DNA from: CAVSJR01 sp963728285
GTDB lineage: Bacteria; Actinomycetota; UBA4738; HRBIN12
Length of the DNA: 64,000 bases
Reading direction: 5' to 3'
NCBI GenBank assembly: GCA_963728285.1
Contig: CAVSJR010000002.1
Span: forward strand, 310,001 to 374,000
Shown here one piece after another: positions 9,844-17,922 of the stretch; position 1 is the first letter of the stretch; the number at the start of each line of letters is the position of its first letter. Under the pieces are notes generated by a model, which did not search any database, was not told the origin of the DNA, and saw nothing but the letters and a program-made list of their open reading frames with translations. Both the position numbers and the translations under genes were made by a program.

Positions 9844-9873
9844 GGTTGGGCGGCGCGGAAGCGCCGCCCAACC
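9844..9873 (-). terminator. pstS-pstC intercistronic stem-loop
   Basis: A perfect 13-bp inverted repeat (arms GGTTGGGCGGCGC at 9844-9856 and its complement at 9861-9873) encloses a four-base loop, ten bases after the pstS stop codon. No T-run follows it. Placement between a binding-protein gene and its permease genes is the usual position for a partial terminator or 3'-end stabiliser that keeps pstS mRNA more abundant than pstCAB mRNA. Confidence 0.75.
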
Positions 9874-9882
9874 TCGTCCGGT

Positions 9883-10934
9883 CTAGCCTCGTCCTACGCG
9901 GCGCTCGTCCCACGTGGCCCGCGTCTCGTCCTGGCGCGTCGGCGGGAATCGGGATGTAGCCGACCTCCTGGACCGCCGTGTTCAGGCCCTCGTCCGACAC
10001 GTACATGTCGACGAAGGCCTGCAGGGCCGGGTTGCTCTGCAGCGTCGCCTTGTCGACGTAGATGTAGAGCGACCTCGACAGCGGGTAGGAACCGTCGGCG
10101 ACCGTCTCCGCGCTCGGAGCGACGCAGCCGTCGCCTCCGTCGATCTGGATCTCCTTGATCTGCGTCGCCGCCCTCCTCAGCGAAGGCGAAGCCCACGAAT
10201 CCCAGCGCCGAGGGCGTGCCCTCCATCGCCTGGATGATGACGTTGTCGTTCGGCGAGGCCTGGTAGTCCTTCCTGAGCGCCGCCGCGTCGTCCTCCGACA
10301 GGCCCTGCTCGAGCGCCGTGTCCTCGATGCCGGCGAGGTCGATGAAGGCGTCGTAGGTTCCCGACTCCTCACCGGGTGCCGTGATCTCGAGCGGCTCGTT
10401 CGGGAAGCCGCCGTTGCCGCCGACCTTGGCCGCGAGCGCGTCGGCGTCCGACCAGTTCTCGAAGCCCTCGGACTCCGGGCCGAACAGCGCATAGAGATCG
10501 CCGTAGTTCAAGCACTCGACGGCGCTGTTCTGGCCGTTCGTCATGACGGTCAGCCCGTCGAGCGCGACCTCGAGCTCCACGTAGTCGACCCCGTTCTTCT
10601 TGCAGGCCTTGATCTCCTCGGGCTCGATGGCTCGCGAGGCGTCCTGCACGTCGATCTCGCCGTCGCAGAACAGCACGAAGCCATCGCTGGTACCGGGTCC
10701 GTCGACGCTGACCTGCACATCGGGGTTCTGCTCCGAGAACAGCTCCGCCACGAGGCTCGTGATCGGCTGCACCGTCGAGGAGCCGGACGCCGTAATGGTG
10801 CCCGTGAGTCCGGCGGCGCTGGCGCCGCCCCCGCCGTTGCCGGCGTTGGTGTCGTCGCCGCCGCATGCCGCGGCCAGCAGGGTGAGCGAAAGGATGCCCG
10901 CCATGACGGCCAGGCGCTTCCGGCTCGTGCGCAT
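9883..10934 (-). CDS. pstS: Phosphate-binding lipoprotein PstS (two frameshifts)
   Basis: Periplasm-facing or surface lipoprotein that captures phosphate for PstCAB. It has a signal peptide with lipobox LLAAACGG (Cys ~25), a Gly/Asn-rich tether, then TGTITASGSSTVQPIT, the PstS phosphate-loop signature, with VDGPGTSDGFVLFC and APGEESGTYDAF, the other phosphate-contact motifs. Length ~350 residues is normal. Extra bases near 10165 (AEE to ATQIKEIQI) and 9945 (PAD to QDETRATWD) explain the breaks. The start is fixed by a near-perfect ribosome binding site, AAGGAGG, four bases before ATG. Transcription begins at a PHO-box promoter and runs on into pstC-pstA-pstB-phoU. Confidence 0.94.
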
Positions 10935-11053
10935 GGTTCCTCCTTGTTCGGTCGGCTGGGACGGCGCACGAGAGGCCCGCACTCCCCGATGCGGGTCGGG
11001 ACTCGCTCGCCGGAGACCGCGCGGTGCGGTCGGTTCGCCGTTCATCAAGGGCG

Positions 11054-11126
11054 ATGCTAGGGACCGTCCGTGACGGGACCGCGGCGCCCGTCTGAACGGA
11101 AGATGAACGGTGTCGGGCCGGTGAAC
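11054..11126 (-). promoter_or_regulatory. pstS promoter with PHO box
   Basis: On the minus strand a TAGCAT -10 (11054-11059, context CTAGCATCG) lies 34 bases from a pair of GTTCA units 11 bases apart (11093-11108, GTTCATCTTCC followed by GTTCAGACGGG), with a third GTTCACC unit ending at 11126. The layout copies the ppk promoter base for base in spacing. It predicts activation by the PhoB-like regulator under phosphate limitation. The untranslated leader to the pstS ATG would be about 110 bases. Confidence 0.78.
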
Positions 11127-11197
11127 GGACGGCGGCGGCTTCGCCCGCCGAGCGGGCGAATCGGCCTGCCTGGGGTGAAGCCTTCACGGCGAAGCCC

Positions 11198-11235
11198 TGA
11201 ACCGAAGATGAACAAACCGTGCCTGGCTCTACACT
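11198..11235 (+). promoter_or_regulatory. PHO box and leaderless promoter of the divergent kinase
   Basis: Two TGAAC units exactly 11 bases apart (11198-11202 and 11209-11213) form a further PHO box. A good -10, TACACT, is at 11230-11235, only six bases before the GTG start of the kinase, so transcription would begin at or next to the start codon and the mRNA would be leaderless. There is no ribosome binding site. The repeats occupy the -35 region, as expected for a regulator-dependent promoter, suggesting the kinase gene is in the Pho regulon. Confidence 0.65.
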
Positions 11236-11241
11236 CTGATC

Positions 11242-12509
11242 GTGAACGATCCAGGCGTGGTGCTCGCCGCGATCCTGGGCGCCGCCGTCGTGGGCATCGG
11301 CGTCGGATTCTGGCTCTCCCGCCGGACCCTCGCGGGCCGCCTGGGCGCCCTGACCCGCGCGGTCTCCACGCATGGGCGAGCGATGCCGCGGGCACGCACG
11401 TTGACGAAGGCGGGCCGCGAGAGGTGGCGGCGCTGGCCTCGGCCGTCAACCGCTCCTCCGACCGGCTCTATCGGGAGGCGCAGCGCTCCCGCGACGAGCA
11501 AGGCGTCCGCGACCTCATCCTCTCCTCGATGCAGGAGGGCGTGCTGCTCGTGGGGGACGACGGCCGGGTGGCCTTCTCCAACGAAGCGCTCGTGGGGCAT
11601 CTCGGCGCGCGTCCGGGCTCGATCTGGACGCTGTTCCCGCTCGGGCTGCGGGAGGCCGTGGACCGGGTCTCCCGGACGCGGGCGCCGATGTCCGTGGAGG
11701 TCGAGATCGGCGCCCCCACGAGATGGCTCCGAGGAACCGTCGTGCCGTCGACCGAGGGGAGCTCGGTCCTCGTGGTCGTTCGCGACGTCACGGAGGCCAG
11801 GCGACTGGAGGCGGTCAGGCGCGACTTCGTCGCCAACGCGTCCCATGAGTTGAAGACGCCCGCCTCGTCGATCCAGGCCACGGCGGAGACGATCGTCCGC
11901 GCGGCGACGGACGACCCCGCGGTGCTCCCCCGCTTCGCCGAGCAGCTGGAGCGCGAGGCCATCCGGCTGTCCCGCATCGTCGCGGACCTCCTCGACCTGT
12001 CCCGGCTCGAAACCGGCAGCGATCTCGAAGAGCTGGTGCGGCTCGACGCCATCGTCCGGGAGGAGGTCGCGCGGCACGAGGACGCCGCCGAGGAGGCCGA
12101 GGTGACGATCGAGCTCGACGCGGCGCCGGCCGACGTCCGAGGCTCCGGGCGCGACCTCGCGCTGCTGGTGCGAAACCTCGTCGACAACGCCGTGCGGTAC
12201 ACGAAGCCCGGAGGCCGCGTCGACGTCGAGGTCGCCGACGGCGCGGACGGGCGCGTCGCGCTGAGGGTGACCGACACGGGCGTCGGCATCCCGTCCCGGG
12301 ACCTGGGCAGGATCTTCGAGCGCTTCTATCGCGTGGATCGCGCGCGCTCGCGGGAGACGGGCGGAACCGGGTTGGGACTGGCAATCGTGAGACACGTCGC
12401 CGAGAACCACGGAGGCACGGTGTCGATCGAGAGCGAGCTCGGTCGCGGAACCTGCATCGAGGTTCGCCTCCCGCGAGCGGGGGACGGCGAAGCTATCCTC
12501 CCGCCGTGA
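11242..12509 (+). CDS. PhoR/SenX3-like sensor histidine kinase (frameshift near 11375)
   Basis: About 422 residues. An N-terminal membrane helix (VVLAAILGAAVVGIGVGFWL) is followed by a HAMP-like stretch, a PAS domain (~residues 85-175, ILSSMQEGVLLVGDDGRVAF), the H-box FVANASHELKTPASSIQ, N-box LVRNLVDNAVRYTKPGG, and G-boxes DTGVGIP and GGTGLGLAIVRHVAENHGG. One membrane segment plus PAS is the architecture of PhoR and SenX3. Two extra bases near 11375 displace the HAMP-like region. Divergent from pstS and preceded by a PHO box, it is a strong candidate for the true phosphate sensor. Its stop overlaps the next gene by four bases. Confidence 0.9.
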
Positions 12510-13147
12510 CCCTGCTGTTGTTGATCCGCCACGGACTGACGGATGCGACCGGCGTTCGCCTCGGCGGATGGACCCCGGGCGTCCACCTGTCCGAGCCGGG
12601 CACGCGGCAGGCCGAAGCCCTTCCCGAGCGCCTTCACCGAGTGCCGGTGGCCGCGATCTACTCGAGCCCACTGGAGCGGTGCCTGGAGACCGCGGCCCCG
12701 CTCGCCGCCGAGCGGTCGATGGAGGTCATCGCCCGCGATGACCTCGGCGAGGTGCGCTACGGGTCGTGGACCAACCGCCCACTCAAGCAGCTCGCCCGCA
12801 CGAAGCTCTGGCGCCGGGTCCAGGTCGTGCCGTCGGGCGTGCGGTTCCCCGGCGGGGAGAGCCTGCTGGAGGTCCAGGCGCGGGCGGTCCGCGAGCTGGA
12901 GGACATCGCCGGCCGCCATCGGCGCGCGACCGTGGCCGTGTTCTCCCACGCCGACGTCATCAAGCTCCTCGTGGCCTTCCTGGCGGGAGTCCCGATGGAC
13001 CTCTTTCAGCGACTCGTGATCGACCCGGCATCGATCTCCGCCGTCTCGGTCGGTGACGGCATCCCACGCATCCTGCGCGTGAACGACCGCGGCTCGCTCG
13101 ACGACCTCGCGCCGAGGAAGCCGGCGAAGCGGAACGTGGGAGGATAG
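12506..13147 (+). CDS. Histidine phosphatase family protein (MSMEG_4193-like)
   Basis: A 213-residue phosphoglycerate-mutase-superfamily protein. LLLLIRHGLTDATG carries the catalytic RHG His, with AIYSSPLERCLETA, the acid residue region ARDDLGEVRYGSW, and the second His in VFSHADVIKLLVA. First in a three-gene set (phosphatase, DUF3090, SCO1664-family) that is conserved together across actinobacteria, typically near mycothiol biosynthesis gene mshC; mshC itself is not seen here. The GTG start overlaps the kinase stop (GTGA), so it may be co-transcribed with that kinase. Substrate unknown. Confidence 0.88.
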   Translation: MTLLLLIRHGLTDATGVRLGGWTPGVHLSEPGTRQAEALPERLHRVPVAAIYSSPLERCLETAAPLAAERSMEVIARDDLGEVRYGSWTNRPLKQLARTKLWRRVQVVPSGVRFPGGESLLEVQARAVRELEDIAGRHRRATVAVFSHADVIKLLVAFLAGVPMDLFQRLVIDPASISAVSVGDGIPRILRVNDRGSLDDLAPRKPAKRNVGG

Positions 13148-13151
13148 GCCG

Positions 13152-13679
13152 ATGGAGCTCGACCCCGTCGATCGCATCACCACGGACGCCGTCGGCGATC
13201 CCGGCCAGCGCGTGTTCTATCTGCAGGCGCGAAAGGGGATGGAGGTCGTCACCGTGCTCGTCGAGAAACAGCAGATCGAGCTCCTGTCGGCATCCATCCT
13301 CGAGATCCTGTCACGGGTGGGGCTCGAGACCGGCGAGGGACCCGACGACGAGGAGATGGACCTGGAGGAGCCCGTCGAGCCCGTGTGGCGCGCCGGAAGG
13401 CTCTCCATCGGCTACGAGCAAGACCGGGATCTCATCCTGCTCGAGTTGGTCGAGCTCATTCCCGGGCAGGAGGAGGCGGAGGAAGCGGTCGACGTCGACG
13501 AGGAGCTCGAGCTCGACGCCGAGCGACTGAGGCTGTGGGCCACGCGCGACCAGATGCTCGCGTTGTCGAGACACGGGGCGCAGGTCGTCGCCCGCGGGCG
13601 TCCCACCTGTCAGTTCTGCGGCAACCCGATCGACCCCGAGGGGCACAGATGCCCGGCGATGAACGGGCACCGCGCGTAA
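13152..13679 (+). CDS. DUF3090 family protein
   Basis: A 175-residue soluble protein of the actinobacterial DUF3090 family, of unknown function. Features seen are the opening ELDPVDRITTDAVGDPGQR and RVFYLQARKG, the acidic middle (EEAEEAVDVDEELELD), and a C-terminal zinc-knuckle-like CQFCGNPIDPEGHRCP with three Cys. It starts four bases after the phosphatase gene and overlaps the SCO1664-family gene by 31 bases, so the trio is one translational unit. The Cys pattern suggests metal binding. No enzymatic function is proposed. Confidence 0.88.
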   Translation: MELDPVDRITTDAVGDPGQRVFYLQARKGMEVVTVLVEKQQIELLSASILEILSRVGLETGEGPDDEEMDLEEPVEPVWRAGRLSIGYEQDRDLILLELVELIPGQEEAEEAVDVDEELELDAERLRLWATRDQMLALSRHGAQVVARGRPTCQFCGNPIDPEGHRCPAMNGHRA

Positions 13680-14395
13680 CGCTCGCGGGCGACGCGGAGA
13701 TTCGGCTGCTCCAGCGGGGCGAGCTCCGGATCCTCGGGCTCCTGCCGCGCTCGTCCAACTACACCTTTCTCGCGGAGGTCGCCGCCGATTCGGAGGAGGC
13801 CCTCGCGGTGTACAAGCCGCGTGCGGGCGAGGCTCCCCTGTGGGATTTCCCCGAGGGGACGCTCGGCCTGCGGGAGGTCGCCGCCTACCGCGTCGCGCAG
13901 GAACTCGGCTGGCCTCGAGTGCCGCCCACGCTGTACCGGGAGGGCCCCGAGGGACCGGGGTCGGTCCAGCTCTTCGTCGAGTTCGACGTTCAACAGCACT
14001 ACTTCACGCTGCTCCGGGGGCGTGAGGACGTCTTTCGAAGGGTCGCCCTGTTCGACGCGGTGGTGAACAACGCCGATCGCAAGGGGGGCCATTGCCTGCT
14101 CGCGGCCGACGGGGGCGTCTTCGTCATCGATCACGGGGTCTGCTTCAGCGCCGTGCCGAAGCTTCGGACGGTGATCTGGGAGTTCGCCGGGGAGCCTATC
14201 GACGAGGACCTGCTCGGCGACCTGCGCCGCGTCCGCGCGGGCCTCGGCGCCGGCGGAGAGCTTCGGGCGCAGCTCGTTCCCCTCCTTCGGTCGCAGGAGA
14301 TCGAGGCGATCGAACGCCGGATCGCCGCGCTCCTCGATGCCCCGCGCTTCCCCGAGCCCGGCGGCGAGCGCCCCTACCCCTGGCCGGCGATCTGA
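13649..14395 (+). CDS. SCO1664 family protein (kinase-like fold)
   Basis: A 248-residue member of the actinobacterial SCO1664 family, related to the phosphatidylinositol-3/4-kinase-like fold. Visible are LGLLPRSSNYTFLAEV, a lysine in AVYKPRAGE, the catalytic-loop-like FDAVVNNADRKGGHCLL, and the metal-binding-like FVIDHGVCF, where the conserved D and H sit. It is encoded from an ATG inside the DUF3090 3' end. In the trio it may act on the same unknown substrate as the phosphatase. Function is not established; family assignment is confident. Confidence 0.87.
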   Translation: MPGDERAPRVTLAGDAEIRLLQRGELRILGLLPRSSNYTFLAEVAADSEEALAVYKPRAGEAPLWDFPEGTLGLREVAAYRVAQELGWPRVPPTLYREGPEGPGSVQLFVEFDVQQHYFTLLRGREDVFRRVALFDAVVNNADRKGGHCLLAADGGVFVIDHGVCFSAVPKLRTVIWEFAGEPIDEDLLGDLRRVRAGLGAGGELRAQLVPLLRSQEIEAIERRIAALLDAPRFPEPGGERPYPWPAI

Positions 14396-14397
14396 CG

Positions 14398-14971
14398 GTG
14401 AGCGCCCGCAGGTACGAGTCCGGCGTCCTCCCCCGTCCCGCGGCTCGCGGGCTCGTCGCCCGAACGCTCGACTGCCCGATCGGCCCTCTGCTCGTGGTCG
14501 CGGGCCCTCGAGGGATCCTTCGGGCGGCGTTCGGAGAGGAGGACCCCGACCGCGTCGTGGAGGAGGCCTCGCAGGCGTCGGTGGCAGCCTCGGCGCCGGG
14601 GGCGGCGCCGCCGGGAGCGCGCGAGCGTGCGGACGGTGGACGCCTTCGCCCGCGAGCTGGACGCGTACTTCGATCGGCGACTCCGGACGTTCACGACGCC
14701 GGTCGATCTCCCCCTCGTCGGCGGCTTCGCCCGCCGTGTGCTGGAGTCGACCGCGCGAATCCCCTACGGGGCCGTCGCCACCTACGGCGAGATCGCGAAG
14801 CGCGCGGGGAGCCCCCGCGCCGGTCGCGCCGCAGGCAACGCCCTGCACCGCAATCCCGTCCCGATCCTCATCCCGTGCCACCGCGTCGTTCCCGCCGGCG
14901 GCGGACTGGGCGGCTACGGGGGATGCGAGGAACGCAAGGCGATGCTGCTCGCGCTCGAGGAGTCCCTCTGA
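14398..14971 (+). CDS. ogt: Methylated-DNA--protein-cysteine methyltransferase (frameshift near 14625)
   Basis: Suicide DNA-repair protein that transfers alkyl groups from O6-alkylguanine to its own Cys. The acceptor motif IPCHRVV is intact, preceded by IPYGAVATYGEIAKRAG (helix-turn-helix) and the RAAGNALHRNP segment. The N-terminal domain is in another frame (GPLLVVAGPRGILRAAFG); an extra base near 14625, before VRTVDAFARELDAYF, rejoins it to give about 191 residues, the usual length. It starts with GTG two bases after the SCO1664-family stop, and so is probably co-transcribed with the trio. Confidence 0.92.
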
Positions 14972-15453
14972 GCGCTCGCTCGTCCACGGGCGAGCGGCGC
15001 ATCCCCCGGTGGGCGGCCGCCGGGGTCGGCATCCTCGGGACGGCCGCGGTCGCGGTGGCTGCGCTCGTCGGGCTGCCGTCGTGCGCGGCGAGCGAACCCA
15101 ACGTGACCGTGCCCGCTCCCTCCGGATCCCTGGGCGTCGTCACCGTCGAAAGCGCCCGGGGTGCCGTGAGCGCGCTCTGCGAGATCGCCGCGCAGGAGGG
15201 AACGGACCGAGATGCCGCCAACGCCGCCTTCTACGATCGGGCGCACCAGACGCTGCACGTCATCGCGGCCGCGGTCGAGGTGCGAGACAGGGCGGCCGCC
15301 GCGGCGCTGCAGCAGGACAAGGGGGTGGTCGAGGAGGACCTGGCACGCGAGCAGCTCCCCCGCTCGTTCGCCGACGACGTGAGGACGCTGGTGAGCGGAA
15401 CCCGCGACGCCCTGGCCCGGGTCGGCATCGACGTTCCTCCGTGCCCGTCCTAG
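14968..15453 (+). CDS. Putative secreted protein/lipoprotein of unknown function
   Basis: About 160 residues. An N-terminal hydrophobic helix (AAAGVGILGTAAVAVAALVGL) ends in LPSCAAS, a possible lipobox, followed by a helical domain with three conserved-looking Cys (one near residue 70, one at the C-terminus). No family was recognised. No ATG, GTG or TTG sits at a convincing place: the frame opens at CTG overlapping the ogt stop, so either CTG is used or the start codon is obscured by a sequence error. It follows ogt directly. Coding potential is good (high GC at third positions, no stops), but function is unknown. Confidence 0.6.
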   Translation: MSARSSTGERRIPRWAAAGVGILGTAAVAVAALVGLPSCAASEPNVTVPAPSGSLGVVTVESARGAVSALCEIAAQEGTDRDAANAAFYDRAHQTLHVIAAAVEVRDRAAAAALQQDKGVVEEDLAREQLPRSFADDVRTLVSGTRDALARVGIDVPPCPS

Positions 15454-15486
15454 GACGTTTCGCAACGCCTACGAGAAGATGGGGCC

Positions 15487-16475
15487 GTGAGCAGCCGCGG
15501 CCCGACGCTGTGCGTCCTCCTCCTCGTCACCGTGCTCGGCGCCGCCTGTTCGTCGTCGTCGGGCGGCGACGGCAGCGCCGGCGACGCCCGCGGCCGCCGG
15601 CGGAGCCCTGAACGCGGAGGTCGCCAGCGCCGATCTCGTGGCCGGCGATCCTCAGCGGTTCCTGCTCGGCGTCTTCGCATCGGACGGGCGGCTCCTGTCG
15701 TTTGGAGAGGTCGCGCTCGGCTTCTCGTACCTGGGGACGCAGGAGCAGCCCACCGCGCCGGCGGCCGGCCCCAGCGCGACGGCATCGTTCATCCCCACGC
15801 CCGGCACGCAGGACGCGCCCGGCGGCGCTCAGTTGACTCCCCCGTCGCAGGGCCGGGGGGTCTACCAGGCCGACGACGTCACCTTCGATCGCGCCGGGAT
15901 CTGGCAGGTCGACCTCACCGCCGAGGTCGCCGGCGAGGGCACTCGCACGGCGTCGGCGAGCTTCAAGGTGGTGGACGAACCCTGCGCTCCCGTATCCCGG
16001 TCAGCGGGCGCTTCGAACCGAGAACCTGACCATCGGCGCCAAGGACGCTCCCGCCGGGGCGATCGATTCGAGCGCGGCGAACGGCGATCCGGTGCCCGAT
16101 CCGCAGCTGCACGAATGGACGATCGCGGACGCGATGGCGCAGCACCTCCCCGTGCTGGTGACGTTCGCCACGCCGGTCTACTGCACCAGCCGCTTCTGCG
16201 GCCCCACCGTCGACGAGATCGCCCGGCTCGATCACACGTACGACGATCGGGCCGTCTTCATCCACGTCGAGATCTGGCGCGACTTCCAGGGCAGCGTGAT
16301 CAACCAGGCCGCCGCCGACTGGCTCTATCGCGATGACACGCTGACCGAGCCCTGGACCTACCTCATCGGATCGAACGGGCGGATCCTCGACCGGTGGGGA
16401 GCGCTCTTCGATCCGGCCGAGGTCTCCGCGGAGCTCTCGAAGCTGCCGAAGGTACGAATCCCGCCGGTCGGCTGA
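15487..16475 (+). CDS. Lipoprotein with thioredoxin-like C-terminal domain (two frameshifts)
   Basis: About 329 residues. The signal peptide LCVLLLVTVLGAACSS has a clear lipobox. The middle third (VASADLVAGDPQRFLLGVF to IWQVDLTAEV) looks like an immunoglobulin-type beta domain. The last ~130 residues look thioredoxin-like: LPVLVTFATPVYCTSRFCGP carries a CxxxxC pair at the place of the redox CxxC, followed by AVFIHVEIWRD and LIGSNGRILDRWG. Extra bases near 15590 (before GGALNAEV) and 15985 (DEP to ALPYPGQ) interrupt it. The wider CxxxxC spacing argues against an ordinary disulfide oxidoreductase; metal or electron delivery at the cell surface is possible. Confidence 0.75.
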
Positions 16476-16477
16476 GC

Positions 16478-16889
16478 ATGACGCTCGATGAGGCGCGGGC
16501 GAGGTTCGAGGCCGCCCGCGTCGCCCGGCTGGCGACCGTTCGGAGCGATGGTGCGCCGCACGCCGTCCCGATCGTGTTCGCCCTCGACGGCGACCGGCTC
16601 GCCTTCGCCGTGGACGACAAGCCCAAGCGGACCCGCGAGCTCCGCCGGCTCGAGAACATCGAGTTCGAGCCCCGCGTCTCGATCCTCGTCGATCACTACG
16701 AGGAACCGTGGAGCCGCCTGTGGTGGGTTCGCGCCGACGGCCTGGCCGCCGTCGCCCGGGGCGAGGCCGTGATCGGACCGCGCGATCGATCTGCTCGCGG
16801 CGAAGTACGAGCCGTACGAGCGCCGGCGGCCGCCGGGCCCCGTCGTCGTGGTCGACGTCGACGCATGGCGGTTCTGGCCCGACGACTGA
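16478..16889 (+). CDS. PPOX-class F420-dependent oxidoreductase-like protein (frameshift near 16778)
   Basis: About 137 residues with the split-beta-barrel flavin/F420 fold: RFEAARVARLATVRSDG, APHAVPIVFALDG, VDDKPKRTRELRRLENI and SILVDHYEEPWSRLWWVRADG match the TIGR03668-type actinobacterial family. The extra base near 16778 displaces the tail IDLLAAKYEPYERRRPPG, which ends DVDAWRFWPDD. The gene begins two bases after the lipoprotein stop. Such proteins bind F420 or flavin and reduce unknown small molecules. Family assignment is good; the substrate cannot be inferred. Confidence 0.85.
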
Positions 16890-16950
16890 GACGGCCTCAC
16901 CGAGCGAGGCTGCCCCGGCGGAGCGCGCGGTTGCCCGTACGATAGGAAGC

Positions 16951-17876
16951 ATGGAGCATCAGCCGCCGCTTCCCCCCTCCCCGCCCCCCGCCCCGTGGGC
17001 GTGGAGCACTGCTACCGGCATCCCAACGTCGAGACGCGGGTCCACTGCACGCGGTGCGGCCGTCCGATCGGCCCGGAGTGCATGATCCCGGCGTCGGTGG
17101 GCCACCAGTGTCCCGAGTGCGTCGGCCAGGCTCGCCGGGAGTTTCGTCGAGGCCCCGCCGACACGGTCCGCCGCGGGGCGCGCCAGGCCTCGGTCACCCA
17201 GGTGCTCCTGGTCGCGATCCTGGGGATGTTCGCCGTCGAGGTCGTCGCCGGCGGCCCGGCCTCCCTGGTCGGCGGCCCGGACGCGAGGACGATGGTGGAT
17301 CTCGGCGCCTCGTTCCCGCCGTTGATCGCGCTCGGCCAGTACTGGCGGCTGATCACCTCGATGTTCCTCCACTTCGGGATCATCCACATCGGGTTCAATG
17401 CGTACGCGCTGTGGCTCTTCGGGCGCGTCGTGGAACGCGACTACGGGAGCGTGCGATTCACGCTCATCTACTTCATCGGAGGCTTCGTGGCGAGCGCGGC
17501 CTCGTACGCCTACGGACCGGTGGGTGCCGTCGGCGCCGGCGCATCGGGCGCCGTCTTCGCGATCTTCGGGGCCTTCGTCGCGTACAACTACCGGCGGCGC
17601 CACATGGCGCTCGCCGCGGCGAACCTGCGAACGGCGGTCGGCCTGATCGTGCTCAACCTGTTTCTCGCGTTCGCCATCCCCGGGATCGACTGGCGCGCCC
17701 ACGCGGGTGGACTCGTCGCCGGCCTCGCCGCCGGGGTGTTCGCCGACGAGATCGGCCCCCGCCGCGTGCGGCCCCTCATCCAGGTGGCGGGATTCGTGGC
17801 GATCGCGCTGGTCGGCATCGTGCTCGTGGCCATGCGGACGGCGCAGCTGCGCTCGCAGTTTCCGTCGCTCGGCTGA
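16951..17876 (+). CDS. Rhomboid family intramembrane serine protease with N-terminal zinc finger
   Basis: Cleaves membrane proteins within the bilayer. The N-terminus has a B-box-like zinc-binding run: CYRHPNVETRVHCTRCG followed by CMIPASVGHQCPEC. The six-TM rhomboid core follows, with the HFGIIHIGFNAYALWLFG segment, catalytic Ser in VGAGASGAVFAIFGA, and catalytic His in WRAHAGGLVAGLAAG. An uninterrupted frame starts at GTG 16995, but the better start is the ATG at 16951, whose proline-rich leader (EHQPPLPPSPPPAP) joins the zinc finger if the C-rich tract at ~16970-16990 carries two extra bases. It is convergent with the following redox gene. Confidence 0.9.
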
Positions 17877-17890
17877 TCCCGCCGGGCGAA

Positions 17891-17910
17891 GCGCGCTAGC
17901 CCGAGCGCGC
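17891..17910. terminator. Hairpin between convergent genes
   Basis: A 7-bp perfect inverted repeat, GCGCGCT and AGCGCGC, with a six-base loop sits between the stop codons of the rhomboid gene and the convergent thioredoxin-like gene. No T-run flanks it on either side, so it is a weak or factor-assisted terminator candidate for both. Confidence 0.45.
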
Positions 17911-17922
17911 GTTGCGCGAGCC

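Noticed and set aside
2182..10934. Programmed ribosomal frameshifting as an explanation for the broken pst, phoB and ppk genes.
   Set aside because: Shifts occur at unrelated sites, without slippery heptamers or a common stimulatory structure, and several lie within a few dozen bases of one another. Insertion errors explain them better.
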